A stretch of DNA of 64,000 bases from Hoyosella sp. YIM 151337 (GCF_026041215.1 NZ_JAPEIQ010000026.1:124001-188000), one strand, 5' to 3'; numbered from the stretch's first letter, positions 43,302 to 52,335 are shown. Numbers and translations are program-made. The notes: generated by a model from the letters alone, not told the origin.

Positions 43302-43689
43302 TCAGCCGCTCATCTCGGCTCTGGCGGCCTCACTCAACTGGATAATTTGCACATAGTTGCCGTCCGGGTCGATCGCGGTGGCAAAGAAGCTGCCGTCGCG
43401 ATCCTCTAGTTCGGAGAGCCATTCGGCACCCGCCGCCGTCAACTGGTCTGCCACAGCGCGTGCGTCATCCACATCGAAGTTGATAATCATGCGTCCCGGC
43501 TCCGGGTTCTTCGTGCCGACGTCGTCGCGGGAGTCGATCAGTACGTAGAAGCCGCCGAAGTCGAGTACTTGATACCCGCCGTCCGGCGGACACCTCCGCG
43601 GACACGCCGAATGCTTTCGAATAGAAGTCGCGCAGACGCTCCGGATCGCTGCTGGCAAGGAGCATGCTGTCGAGTTTTGGGGTTCCCAT
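43302..43689 (-). pseudogene. Glyoxalase/bleomycin-resistance (VOC) protein, frameshifted
   Basis: The first part, from ATG 43689, reads GTPKLDSMLLASSDPERLRD and continues to FGVSAEVS; near 43588 the frame must shift by one base to continue as GGYQVLDFGGFYVLIDSRD and on through FATAIDPDGNYVQI to a stop at 43302. Joined, the two halves form a complete single-domain VOC protein of about 128 residues. Neither half alone makes a full fold. One extra base in a run of G/C (CCGCCGGACGGCGGG) explains it, so this is either a recent pseudogene or a sequencing error. Confidence 0.85.
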
Positions 43690-43775
43690 GTGTCGCCTCC
43701 GTACAGGATTGGATCAGTTCACCCGTACTGACCCGCAGCGAGCCGGAATATCATCGCTGCGGCCTCCCGCCTATG

Positions 43776-43846
43776 CAATCCATCTATGAAGGTCAACGAA
43801 AACGTCCGATTTGGGCCCGTTTCTGTTGACCTCCGCAGATGGATTG
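43776..43846. repeat. Long hairpin repeat, copy 2 (AATCCATCT / AGGTCAAC arms)
   Basis: Outer arms CAATCCATCT and AGATGGATTG and inner arms AGGTCAAC and GTTGACCT pair over about 70 bases. On the minus strand the first ~20 bases (AATCCATCTGCGGAGGTCAA) are nearly identical to copy 1 (17081-17160), while the loop differs. It lies 14 bases past the stop of the serine hydrolase gene. Confidence 0.75.
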
Positions 43847-43859
43847 GCGGGCCGAGCGC

Positions 43860-45131
43860 CTAGCGGGCGGGGTAGAGCTCACCCATGATGGCCCTCGCGA
43901 GCTCGTTGGCGGTGCCGCCCTGCCCTTCGGGCCCATCCTGCAGATTGCACAGGACGATGAGGGTGATCTGGTTATCGGGGTCGTAGCCCATGAACGACTG
44001 GAATCCCGGCAGCGAGCCATCGTGTCCGAGCATGTGGCTGAACTGCGCCAGAGCCAGTCCGTAGCCCGGGCTGGCCGGATTGTCCGGGTCGACTGGCTCT
44101 ATACTGGCGAGCCGCTCCGACTGCAGCCCAGGCGTCAGAAAGGTGTCACTTCCAACGAGCGCCTCCACGTAGTCTGCGAGGTCCTGGGCGGTCGAGATGC
44201 CCGCGCCAGCTGCCCAGCCCCACGACGGGTTCATGTCGGTGACGTCGTTAGGCAGCAACTCCCCCGCCTGAGCCGCAGCGATCTCGTCGTCAGTGAGCCT
44301 TGGGGATTCAAGCGTCGACACGTTAGTGCCGAAAAGGTAGCCGCGCGGATGTGGGTCCGGGATGGACACGTCGGTTATCGCAGGGAACCGCGTATCCGCG
44401 AGATCGAGTTCGCTGAAGATTCGTTCCTCGAGTACTTCCTCGAGTGGCTGCTCCGTTATTTGCTCGACGATAAGACCAGCGAGCACGGTATTCGTATTGG
44501 AGTAGTGGTAGCCCTCTCCTGGTGGGAAATAGGGGTCTTCAGCGAGTCCCAGGGCGAGGAGTTCCTCCGGGTCCCAGACCCGGGCAGGATCGTCATCTAG
44601 CGTCTGATTGAAGGACTCGAGTTCGCTGTAGCTGTAAAGCCCGCTGCGCATGTCGAGGATCTGGCGAATGGTGATGTTTTCGCCGTTCGGCACATCGTCC
44701 CGGTAATCCGAGACGGGATCATCCAGACCAATCTCCCCTTCGTCGACGAGCTGGAGCACCACTGTTCCGGTCATGGTTTTCGTGTTCGAGCCGATCCGGA
44801 AATGATCGTCCACCGTCACCGGGTCATCTTCGCCAGCTACTCTCGTGCCGAACGCCTCGATCCATTCGGTGCCGGGCCCGCGGACGAGCACGACAGCCCC
44901 GGGCGTCAGCATGTCGTCCATCGTGGATTCGATGACGGGGGTCAATGCGGCGCCAATATCGTCGGGCAGCTCGACGGTTTCGTCCGGTGCTTCCGTTTCC
45001 GTTGGGGTGGCGGGATCTGCGGTTGCGATGGTTTCCGGTGCCTCCGGTTCATCGGTGTCCTGCGCTGCGCATCCACTGACGACGAGCGCGAGAGCTGACA
45101 GGGTGATGGCTGCGCGGCGGATGGACCTCAT
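43860..45131 (-). CDS. Beta-lactamase-family serine hydrolase lipoprotein
   Basis: A 423-residue class C-like serine hydrolase with a lipobox (LVVSGC) and a Thr/Glu/Pro-rich linker. The catalytic motifs are IGSNTKTM (Ser-x2-Lys), YHYSNTNT (Tyr-x-Asn) and HDGSLPGFQ (His-x-Gly). It is a D-alanyl-D-alanine carboxypeptidase, esterase or lactamase-like enzyme outside the membrane. It ends with the repeat hairpin and is upstream of the broken glyoxalase. Confidence 0.88.
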   Translation of the reverse strand: MRSIRRAAITLSALALVVSGCAAQDTDEPEAPETIATADPATPTETEAPDETVELPDDIGAALTPVIESTMDDMLTPGAVVLVRGPGTEWIEAFGTRVAGEDDPVTVDDHFRIGSNTKTMTGTVVLQLVDEGEIGLDDPVSDYRDDVPNGENITIRQILDMRSGLYSYSELESFNQTLDDDPARVWDPEELLALGLAEDPYFPPGEGYHYSNTNTVLAGLIVEQITEQPLEEVLEERIFSELDLADTRFPAITDVSIPDPHPRGYLFGTNVSTLESPRLTDDEIAAAQAGELLPNDVTDMNPSWGWAAGAGISTAQDLADYVEALVGSDTFLTPGLQSERLASIEPVDPDNPASPGYGLALAQFSHMLGHDGSLPGFQSFMGYDPDNQITLIVLCNLQDGPEGQGGTANELARAIMGELYPAR

Positions 45132-45203
45132 GGCGCCTCAATTCATCAGAAGGTGTCAGGAAGTATCTTCCTCCTGAGCCGAGGGCGATGTATCCGGTTT
45201 TGC

Positions 45204-45749
45204 TCAATTACGGACGATGCGGAACCATACGTTCGTCGCGTGCGCCGCGAGGGACACATCGGTCCGCTCGAGCCGCACGTTCGTACCACCGGTGAGGTCG
45301 AGCAACCGGACCCCGTCGCCAAGGAGTACGGGCGCGATGCACACCAGCACCTCGTCAAGTTCTCCGCACTGCAAACATTGACGCGCGATCGACGCACCCA
45401 GCACATTCACGTACTTCTCACCCGCGGCGCGCCGGGACGCCGCAATCGCCTCAGCCAGGTCGTTCATGAACACCGTGCCTGGTGGGGAACTCGGCGGCGG
45501 CCGGTGTGTGACCACGAACTGCGATCCGCTCCATCCGCCGCCGAAAGCCTCGCCCTCGCCCTTGGTGCCTTTGTACGGATCATCGCCGCCGAAGGTGCGC
45601 CGCCCAACGAGAAGCGCCCCGACATCGTTAATCAGATTGTCGATAATCGGGTTCGGCCCAAGGTACGGCGCCAGCCACGACATGTCTCCGTCCGGCCCAG
45701 CGATGTATCCGTCGAGCGACATTGTCGCGGAGTAAAGCAGCCTGGCCAT
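45204..45749 (-). CDS. Dihydrofolate reductase-like (RibD C-terminal domain) protein
   Basis: A 181-residue RibD_C/DHFR-fold protein (MARLLYSATMSLDGYIAGPDG, then ALLVGRRTFGGDDPYKG, then VNVLGASIARQCL and VLLGDGVRLL). The NADPH-binding fold is likely intact, but the substrate is unknown; such stand-alone proteins are not involved in riboflavin synthesis as far as is known. It is monocistronic and divergent from the CPBP gene. Confidence 0.85.
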   Translation of the reverse strand: MARLLYSATMSLDGYIAGPDGDMSWLAPYLGPNPIIDNLINDVGALLVGRRTFGGDDPYKGTKGEGEAFGGGWSGSQFVVTHRPPPSSPPGTVFMNDLAEAIAASRRAAGEKYVNVLGASIARQCLQCGELDEVLVCIAPVLLGDGVRLLDLTGGTNVRLERTDVSLAAHATNVWFRIVRN

Positions 45750-45845
45750 CGCCGACCTCCCGCCTCAGCGGCTGTGCACAGCGTACTCTTGGGACATTTC
45801 TTTTCGATCTTGACGATTCTCGCACGATTCGCAGGCAGGTGACAG

Positions 45846-46616
45846 ATGGCGAGCACGCTGGCAGCTGCGACAGCTACCGGCGTCCTGCATGTTCTTCTCG
45901 CTGCGCTGATCTTCGCACCGGCGATGTGGCTCACCGCGCGGGCACGCGGGCAGCGCACGCTGGATCCGGGTGGCGTCCGCTTGCTGGGCGTGGCTGGCCT
46001 CATCTACCTCGTGAGCATTATTGTTCTGCACCTGCCGCGCATTGGAGTGTTCGCGCACCTCATGTGGAACTGGCAGAACAAACTCCTCCTCTTCGCCCTG
46101 TTGTTGCTGCTCGTGAGCCTGTGGCCCCAGTTGTGGGACCGTGCTGGCTTTACGCGACCGGCGCCGCACTGGTGGTTTCCTGTCCTATCAATCACGCTCG
46201 GCGCGCTGGGCGTCCAACTTGTTGCAGGCCCAGTCGCGCATATCCCAGTGACGACCGAAACGTTCCTCTTCCAGGCAATCGTGCCGGGGCTCGATGAAGA
46301 ATTGCTGTTCCGGGGCGTCCTGTTCGGACTCATTGTGGCGGCGCTGCCGCAACGCGACAACCGTTGGGGTCCCGGTCCCGTGTGGGCGGTAGCGATTACC
46401 ACCGTCCTGTTCGGGCTGGCGCACGGCATTCAGATGGATCCCTCCTTTACGCTTACTGTCGAACCTCGCGCGATCCTGTACACAGCTGTTACGGGTGCCG
46501 TTCTCGGCTGGATCCGGGTGCACACGGGCAGTCTGTGGCCAGCGATTCTGGTGCACAATGGAATCAATACAAGCCTTGTCGTCGCGGCGGCACTCACGTC
46601 CGTCTCGCTGGCGTGA
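45846..46616 (+). CDS. CPBP-family intramembrane metalloprotease
   Basis: A 256-residue membrane protein with about eight helices and the CPBP motifs: EELLFRGVLFG (Glu-Glu-x3-Arg), FGLAHG (metal His) and LVHNGINTS (His-Asn). These are Abi/CAAX-type proteases. ATG 45846 precedes the hydrophobic N-terminus. Its end overlaps the convergent ceramidase-like gene by 23 bases. Confidence 0.85.
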   Translation: MASTLAAATATGVLHVLLAALIFAPAMWLTARARGQRTLDPGGVRLLGVAGLIYLVSIIVLHLPRIGVFAHLMWNWQNKLLLFALLLLLVSLWPQLWDRAGFTRPAPHWWFPVLSITLGALGVQLVAGPVAHIPVTTETFLFQAIVPGLDEELLFRGVLFGLIVAALPQRDNRWGPGPVWAVAITTVLFGLAHGIQMDPSFTLTVEPRAILYTAVTGAVLGWIRVHTGSLWPAILVHNGINTSLVVAAALTSVSLA

Positions 46617-47340
46617 CGCTCGGGCGCTGGGCAGGCCGTGTCCCGATCACCCTCGTGAGCCGCCATATCGCTATTGCCGCTAGCACGTGCCACACGCCAT
46701 GGCCCTGGAACCACGACTCCGGATTACACAGCGGCATTCCAGTCCGCGACAGTGTGCCAATAAGCGCTCCCGCACCCAGCACGAGGGCCGCGATGAGTAT
46801 GGTTCGCCGTGCTGCAGGCCGCTTTACACTGCGCCACAGTGACAAGCCGATGGCCACCGCGCTGATAGCCGTTTGCGCGGCAATCCGCGCAGGTTCGCTG
46901 ACCTCACTCACCACTAGCACGACGAGCGACGGCAGCACCCACCACGCCCACGAGAGTTCGCGGCGCCGCAGGTCTGACGCGGCATCCACCGCGACGAATG
47001 CCAGTAGCGCGATGAGCGGCGCGTCATGCGCAATCCCGCCCCACCAGGGTGAAGGCCCATGTTCGATGAAGGAACCGACGCCCGTGGCGACGGCGAGCAC
47101 CCCGTAGGTGAAGTGTCCCCGCTCCTGCCGTGACGCCCAGCGCATAAGGATGAAGACACCCGCGAACACCAGCGCCAGACTCGTGACCGTGTTAACGGGC
47201 TGGCCCCAGAACCCCCCGATGTACAGCTCACAATCGGGGCTGACCGGCGCGAGCTCGCCGTGCGGCTGAGCTAGTAGGGACACTCCTCCACCGTACCCAC
47301 CAGCTAGTCCATAGCGAAGAAGGTAATTCGACGGGCCCAT
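46594..47340 (-). CDS. Ceramidase-like membrane protein
   Basis: A 248-residue protein with about seven helices and CREST-superfamily features: CELYIGGFWGQPVNTVTSLA, WWGGIAHDAPLIAL (His and Asp) and the C-terminal FQGHGVWHVLAAIAIW (two His). The family has metal-dependent alkaline ceramidases; actinobacterial substrates are unknown. ATG 47340 is the first start near the conserved N-terminus. It is divergent from the UspA gene. Confidence 0.75.
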   Translation of the reverse strand: MGPSNYLLRYGLAGGYGGGVSLLAQPHGELAPVSPDCELYIGGFWGQPVNTVTSLALVFAGVFILMRWASRQERGHFTYGVLAVATGVGSFIEHGPSPWWGGIAHDAPLIALLAFVAVDAASDLRRRELSWAWWVLPSLVVLVVSEVSEPARIAAQTAISAVAIGLSLWRSVKRPAARRTILIAALVLGAGALIGTLSRTGMPLCNPESWFQGHGVWHVLAAIAIWRLTRVIGTRPAQRPSVTPARRT

Positions 47341-47461
47341 GGCACGAATGGCGGCGAACCACCCCACCGGACAGGCCCAGATATGTTCCCAGTCACATGC
47401 CCGCCAGGACGCTTGGGTATCGTTAGTCCTGCTCCTGAATCCGCGACAAGGCAGGTTCGAG

Positions 47462-47821
47462 ATGGCGATAATGGTTGTAGTTACTGATACCGACGAGGGC
47501 GTGTACGCGCTGTCGACGGCGATTCGTGAGGCGCGGGAATCGCAAGCCCCGCTCATTGTCCTGAATTTGACTAGCAGAAGTGTTGATGTGTCGTCGGTCG
47601 GTCCGGGCGTTTCGACCCGCACGATAACGCGCAACGACCCCGCTGATCGCGACCACGCGACCGTGATACTTGAGGAGGTCGGCAAGGCGCCAGATGTCAC
47701 TAAGCTCGTACTCGGTGTTAGGCGCCGCAGCCCCGTCGGCAAAGCGACGCTTGGCAACGTCGGACAGCGAGTACTGCTCGAAGCGCCTGTTCCGGTGTTG
47801 GCGGTAAAAGTTCCGGAGTAG
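47462..47821 (+). CDS. Universal stress protein (UspA)-like
   Basis: A 119-residue UspA-fold protein (IMVVVTDTDEGVYALSTAI, then LIVLNLT) with a C-terminal Gly/Arg-containing motif (LVLGVRRRSPVGKATLGN, then VPVLAV) typical of the nucleotide-binding version. ATG 47462 is preceded by GGCAGG. It ends six bases from the convergent methyltransferase. Confidence 0.8.
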   Translation: MAIMVVVTDTDEGVYALSTAIREARESQAPLIVLNLTSRSVDVSSVGPGVSTRTITRNDPADRDHATVILEEVGKAPDVTKLVLGVRRRSPVGKATLGNVGQRVLLEAPVPVLAVKVPE

Positions 47822-47826
47822 CTGGT

Positions 47827-48921
47827 TTAGCCCCGCACTGCTTCAACGATTGACGCGGGGCCCACCGTCGCGACTACGCGGGTAAGTGCGAGCCCGGCTT
47901 CGCTGAACAGCTCGTCGTATTCCCGCTCGGTGCGTTCCCGTCCGGTTGCTTGCACAAGCATCTCCAGGTCCAGCCATTTACTGAAGTGCGGCGAGTTTCC
48001 CTCGGGCACAACAGTCTCCACGAGCAGAACCTTGCTGTCCCGGTGCATGGCGTTGCATACGTTGCGCAGTATGCGCGCTGCGGTTTCGTCGTCCCAGTCG
48101 TGCACGATGTTCTTCAGGACGTAGGCGTCACCGTTTTCGGGTACGGACTCGAAAAATGAGCCTGCCACCACGGTGCAGCGGTCGGCGACGCCAGCGTCAC
48201 CAAGTACCTGGTCCGCGCCCGCTACGACGGCTTCGAGGTCGAAAAGGACCCCGCGGCTTTTCGGTGCGCGCTGCAGGATTCCGGCGAGCAGCTGGCCGTG
48301 CCCCCCACCGATGTCCACTATGCGATCGAATTGTGTGAAGTCGTAGCCCGCGAGCACCGGCAGTGTGGCCATTTTGGATGTGGATGTCATGGCGTCGTTG
48401 AAGATGGCACCGAACTCGGGGTTCTTCTCCGTGAATTCGAACAGCGGCATGCCGCGAAGCTTCTCGAGAGCAGGCTTTCCCGTTTCTACGGAGTACCCGA
48501 GATTGCTCCAGTGTTCCCAGTGCACGGGATGGCCGAACATCAGAATGAGACCGCAAACAGTGTCTGGGGAGTCCTTACGTAAGGGATCTCCCGTTGGCCC
48601 GATGCTGAAACGTCCCTCTTTGTCCTCGGAGAAGACTCCGTACGTGGCCAGCGCCCGCATGAGCCGATACGTCGCATCCGGGTTCGTCCCGACTAGCCGC
48701 GCAACCTGCTTCGCTGTCCGCGGCTCCTCCGCTACAGCTTCAGCCAGCTCATACTTCGCTGCCACATACAATGCTTGCGCGACCCAGCCGCCGGTTGCCA
48801 TTTCCAGCAGGGTGACGGGTGCGGGCACCATCCGCTGCGTGATGTGCTGCAGTGCAGTTCGTGCCTTGTTCACCGCGCCGACGAGGCGCTTCGGCGGAAT
48901 CCAGCGGTCGCTATCGGGCAT
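47827..48921 (-). CDS. O-methyltransferase, PF00891-like
   Basis: A 364-residue enzyme with an N-terminal winged-helix dimerisation domain and a C-terminal SAM domain: RIVDIGGGHGQLLAGILQ, FDLEAVV, then VLKNIVHDWDDETAARIL. This is the small-molecule O-methyltransferase family common in secondary metabolism. ATG 48921 has an AGGAGG site. It is monocistronic. The substrate is unknown. Confidence 0.88.
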   Translation of the reverse strand: MPDSDRWIPPKRLVGAVNKARTALQHITQRMVPAPVTLLEMATGGWVAQALYVAAKYELAEAVAEEPRTAKQVARLVGTNPDATYRLMRALATYGVFSEDKEGRFSIGPTGDPLRKDSPDTVCGLILMFGHPVHWEHWSNLGYSVETGKPALEKLRGMPLFEFTEKNPEFGAIFNDAMTSTSKMATLPVLAGYDFTQFDRIVDIGGGHGQLLAGILQRAPKSRGVLFDLEAVVAGADQVLGDAGVADRCTVVAGSFFESVPENGDAYVLKNIVHDWDDETAARILRNVCNAMHRDSKVLLVETVVPEGNSPHFSKWLDLEMLVQATGRERTEREYDELFSEAGLALTRVVATVGPASIVEAVRG

Positions 48922-49022
48922 GATGCCTCCTGAGCCGATCGTGTGCGCGTCGCACTACCGCGACATGCTGTCACGGTACTTGGAGATCGGATACCCGTTG
49001 CGGGGATACGCGATACCCGTGC

Positions 49023-50204
49023 CTAGCCTTTTCTTGCTGGCACGACCCGGCCCGCGACTTCGCCGAATCCGATGCGCGCGCCCCCGGGCCCTGGTGCAGT
49101 CGCAGTAATGATGATCTCGTCGCCGTCTTCGAGAAACGTGCGTTTTTCACCGTTGACGGTGACAGGTTCTTTTCCACCGCACGTCAACTCGATGAAAGCC
49201 CCGCACTGGTCGCGCTCAGGGCCCGAGATAGTGCCGGAACCGAACAAGTCACCGGTGCGCGTGGCGGCCCCATTGACGGTCGTGTGCGCGAGCATTTGCG
49301 CCGGTGACCAGTACATCGGCGCGTATGGTGGGTGCGACACGGCCTGACCGTTCCATTCGATCTCGAGTTGGATGTCCAGACCCCACGCCTCTTCGCCGCG
49401 CAAGTACGGCAGCGGTTCAGGGTCCTGGACCGGAGTGGGCACGCGCGCATCCTCGAGTGCCGCTAGCGGCACAACCCACGCCGAGATCGACGTAGCGAAG
49501 CTCTTACCCAAGTTCGGGCCGAGCGGCACGTACTCCCACGCCTGGATGTCGCGAGCTGACCAGTCGTTGAGGATCACTGCGCCGAAGCAGTGCTGGGCGA
49601 ACTCGTCCGGGGCGATCGCCTCCCCCATGCGTGAGCCGACTCCGACGATGAAGCCAAGTTCCGCTTCGACATCGAGACGGACCGTGGGGCCGAACACCGG
49701 GGCCGGGTCGTTCGGGCCTTTGCGCTGGCCGTTGGGCCGAATAATGTCAGTGCCAGACACCACGACGGTCGACGATCGCCCGTGATAGCCCACGGGCAGG
49801 TGTTTCCAATTCGGCAGCAAGGGATCCGATTCAGGCCGGAAAAGCCGTCCGAGGTTGGACGCGTGGTGTTCGGAGGCATAAAAATCGACGTAGTCAGCCA
49901 CCTCGATGGGCAGATGCATGGTCACATCGCCGATTGCGAACACAGTGCCCTCGGCGAGGTCTCCCGTCACGAGCTCTCTGATTCGGGCGCGCGTCTTGTC
50001 CCATGACGTTGCGCCTTGCGCCATGAAGGGGTTCAGCGACGGCTGTGCGAATACGTCGTCACCGAGACCAGCAGCCAGGTCGACGACGTAGTCAGCAACG
50101 CGCACGCCGACGCGCGGGAGGGTGTTATCCCTGGTCGCGAACACACCGTACGGCAGGTTCTCGACCCCGAACAGGGAATCAGCGGGAATGTCGATGCGGG
50201 TCAT
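49023..50204 (-). CDS. fahA: Fumarylacetoacetase
   Basis: A 393-residue FAH: N-terminal SLFGVENLPYGVFA, metal/catalytic region DYVDFYASEHHASNLGRLF with WKHLPVGYHGRSSTVV, and the conserved DVEAELGFIVGVGS and DWSARDIQAWEYVPLGP. It hydrolyses fumarylacetoacetate to fumarate and acetoacetate, the last step of homogentisate (tyrosine) breakdown. ATG 50204 overlaps the upstream gene's stop (ATGA). It is the last gene of the hmgA operon. Confidence 0.95.
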   Translation of the reverse strand: MTRIDIPADSLFGVENLPYGVFATRDNTLPRVGVRVADYVVDLAAGLGDDVFAQPSLNPFMAQGATSWDKTRARIRELVTGDLAEGTVFAIGDVTMHLPIEVADYVDFYASEHHASNLGRLFRPESDPLLPNWKHLPVGYHGRSSTVVVSGTDIIRPNGQRKGPNDPAPVFGPTVRLDVEAELGFIVGVGSRMGEAIAPDEFAQHCFGAVILNDWSARDIQAWEYVPLGPNLGKSFATSISAWVVPLAALEDARVPTPVQDPEPLPYLRGEEAWGLDIQLEIEWNGQAVSHPPYAPMYWSPAQMLAHTTVNGAATRTGDLFGSGTISGPERDQCGAFIELTCGGKEPVTVNGEKRTFLEDGDEIIITATAPGPGGARIGFGEVAGRVVPARKG

Positions 50205-51073
50205 ACGCGGGTTTCCTGGCTTTCTTGGCGCAGAAGGCGAGCGGGTACAAGTCCAAGTGCGATCAGATCGGCGAGTGGTTCTGCGATGCTGCATGTTCCG
50301 AAGCCAGCGAATGTTGCGCGGATCGCTTGCACGCGGGTGTCATCGAGTTCGGTGATGCGCGCAGCGATGGCGTGTTCGTCACGCAGTGCGAGTTCTGACG
50401 CCACTTCGCTGACCGTCTTGCCCCGCAGCGCAGCGTCAACCGCCAGCATGACGTTGAGGAAACCGTGCTGCTCGAAGCCGGTGGCTGGCGCGGTATTACG
50501 AACAGCGTGATGCAGGCCAGCGGTGGCCTTGAACGGCAGGCCAGCTCCCACGACCGCCGTAATTGCCAGCGCGAGTTCCGCTTCGTCTGGATGCATGTCA
50601 GCTCTGACACCGCCGGTGCGGAACTTCGCCTTGTAGGGCGTCCGCGCGAGCATCTCGAGTATTGGCTGACGCCGGTCGTCACGCGGCACCTCAACGAAGA
50701 CATCGTGGTCCGTCGCTGTTAGCACGGAAGCGAGGTCCGCGAAAAACTCGTCAGCCGCCCCCGGAACAGCAACCTCGATTGTCTTCACATCAACCGGAAG
50801 TTCCGGTACCTGCTTCAGGACCGCAGACAACTGGTGCGGGCCTTTCGGCGCGGTGACCGCGAGCGGAAGCGTGACTGTGCGGTCAGCGAGCAGCGCTGGC
50901 AGCTCCGGAACCACGTCAGCACTGACGATGAACGCGCCCACCATGTCGGAGTATGGGGCTCGTTCGTGCTCAGCGTGCGCGGGCACAGCCTGATCGAGTG
51001 GCATCAGACCGGGCGGAAAGATCGCGGCGTTGTCGCAAAGGCGCTGCAGCAGCGCAGGAATCACGGATGTCAC
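50201..51073 (-). CDS. Conserved protein of unknown function between hmgA and fahA
   Basis: A 290-residue soluble protein. GTG 51073 overlaps the hmgA stop (GTGA), and its stop overlaps the fahA ATG, so all three are translationally coupled. Repeating beta-strand-like segments with conserved-looking polar residues at strand ends (KTIEVAVPG, DVFVEVP, KAKFRTGG, GLPFKATAGLHHAVR, HGFLNVMLAVDAA) suggest a TIM-barrel-like fold with a Lys/Arg/His-rich active site. The pathway still needs a maleylacetoacetate isomerase, which is absent nearby, so this is a candidate for that role. No domain name is claimed. Confidence 0.8.
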   Translation of the reverse strand: MTSVIPALLQRLCDNAAIFPPGLMPLDQAVPAHAEHERAPYSDMVGAFIVSADVVPELPALLADRTVTLPLAVTAPKGPHQLSAVLKQVPELPVDVKTIEVAVPGAADEFFADLASVLTATDHDVFVEVPRDDRRQPILEMLARTPYKAKFRTGGVRADMHPDEAELALAITAVVGAGLPFKATAGLHHAVRNTAPATGFEQHGFLNVMLAVDAALRGKTVSEVASELALRDEHAIAARITELDDTRVQAIRATFAGFGTCSIAEPLADLIALGLVPARLLRQESQETRV

Positions 51074-52266
51074 GTGCCGAGTCCTCTTCCCCAGCTCCAG
51101 GCGTACTCGGGGTCTTCGCATGCGAGCCCGCCTTCACCGAGTTCGAGTGGGCGGAACGTGTCCACCATGACGGCGAGTTCGTCGAAGTATTCGACACCGA
51201 TGCTGCGCTCGACCGCGCCAGGCTGAGGGCCGTGGGCGTGCCCGCCCGGATGCACCGAGATCGAGCCCTGGGAGATCCCCGACCCCTTGCGCGCTTCGTA
51301 GTCACCGCCGCAGTAAAACATGACCTCGTCGGAGTCCACGTTCGAGTGGTAGTACGGCACCGGGATCGACTGCGGGTGATAGTCGACCTTGCGGGGCACG
51401 AAGTTGCAGATCACGAAGTTGTGGCCCGCGAACACCTGATGCACCGGTGGGGGTTGGTGGATGCGGCCGGTGAGGGGCTCGAAGTCGTGGATGCTGAACG
51501 TGTAGGGGTAGAGGCATCCGTCCCATCCGACGACGTCAAACGGATGGTGCGGCACCACATAGCGGGTACCAACGATGCCTTTTGTGGTGCGATGCTTAAT
51601 CAGCACCTCGACGTCAGTTTCATCAACGAGCAGTGGCTCGGAGGGCGCGTGCAGGTCGCGTTCGCAGTATGGCGAGTGTTCGAGGAACTGGCCGAACCGC
51701 GAAAGGTAGCGTTTGGGCGGCACGATGTGGCTGTTCGCTTCGATTGTGTAGGCCCGCAGCGGCTCATCACCTCCCGGGACCCAGCGATGTGTGGTCGCCA
51801 TGGGAAGCAGGACATAATCACCAGGCTTGGCGGCAAGCTTTCCGAAGACGGTTTCGACTGTGGCGCTGCCGGATTCGACGTACACGATTTCATCACCGAC
51901 GACGTTGCGATATAGCGGCGAAGGCGTCGTCGATACGGCGTATGAGATGCGCACGTCCGCATTGCCCAGGATGAGCCGGCGGCCCGTAACTACGTCGGTG
52001 CTCCCCCAGACATCCGCGAGGAACAGGTCGTGAAGCTTGAGGTGACGCAGCTTCAAGGGGTGGTTCGGTTGTGTGACCTGGCTTGGCAGTTCCCACTCGG
52101 TGGCGTCACTGATCGCAGACGGAATACTGCGGTGGTACAGCAGCGAAGAATCCGAAGAGAAGCCCTCCTCACCCATCAGCTCCTCGTAGTAGAGATGGCC
52201 CTCCTCATTCCGATGCTGTGTATGGCGCTTCGGCGGAACTGTCCCGACTGAGCGATAGAACGCCAT
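51070..52266 (-). CDS. hmgA: Homogentisate 1,2-dioxygenase
   Basis: A 398-residue HGO of the shorter actinobacterial type: MAFYRSVGTVPPKRHTQHRN, LYYEELMGEEGFSSDSSLLY, then VPHHPFDVVGWDGCLYPYTF and SVHPGGHAHGPQPGA, which carry the iron-binding His and Glu. It opens homogentisate to maleylacetoacetate. ATG 52266 has a GAGGAGG site. MarR-type half sites lie just upstream, and a MarR gene precedes it on the same strand. Confidence 0.95.
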   Translation of the reverse strand: MAFYRSVGTVPPKRHTQHRNEEGHLYYEELMGEEGFSSDSSLLYHRSIPSAISDATEWELPSQVTQPNHPLKLRHLKLHDLFLADVWGSTDVVTGRRLILGNADVRISYAVSTTPSPLYRNVVGDEIVYVESGSATVETVFGKLAAKPGDYVLLPMATTHRWVPGGDEPLRAYTIEANSHIVPPKRYLSRFGQFLEHSPYCERDLHAPSEPLLVDETDVEVLIKHRTTKGIVGTRYVVPHHPFDVVGWDGCLYPYTFSIHDFEPLTGRIHQPPPVHQVFAGHNFVICNFVPRKVDYHPQSIPVPYYHSNVDSDEVMFYCGGDYEARKGSGISQGSISVHPGGHAHGPQPGAVERSIGVEYFDELAVMVDTFRPLELGEGGLACEDPEYAWSWGRGLGT

Positions 52267-52292
52267 GACCGCCTCCTCAGCGGACCAATTAG

Positions 52293-52335
52293 TTCACTCA
52301 TGAATTATCTACATCCCAGGTTAGCTCATGCATGA
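52293..52335. promoter_or_regulatory. Putative MarR operators upstream of hmgA
   Basis: Two related dyads occur in the 90-base gap: TTCACTCATGAA (TTCA-N4-TGAA) at 52293-52304 and TCATGCATGA at 52326-52335. Both have the size of MarR-family sites. They lie between the MarR stop and hmgA start. Regulation by the adjacent MarR protein is inferred. Confidence 0.5.

Noticed and set aside
47822-47827. Half copy of the GTTTAG motif after the UspA gene
   Set aside because: Only one arm is present and there is no complementary partner, so it is not counted as a fifth repeat.
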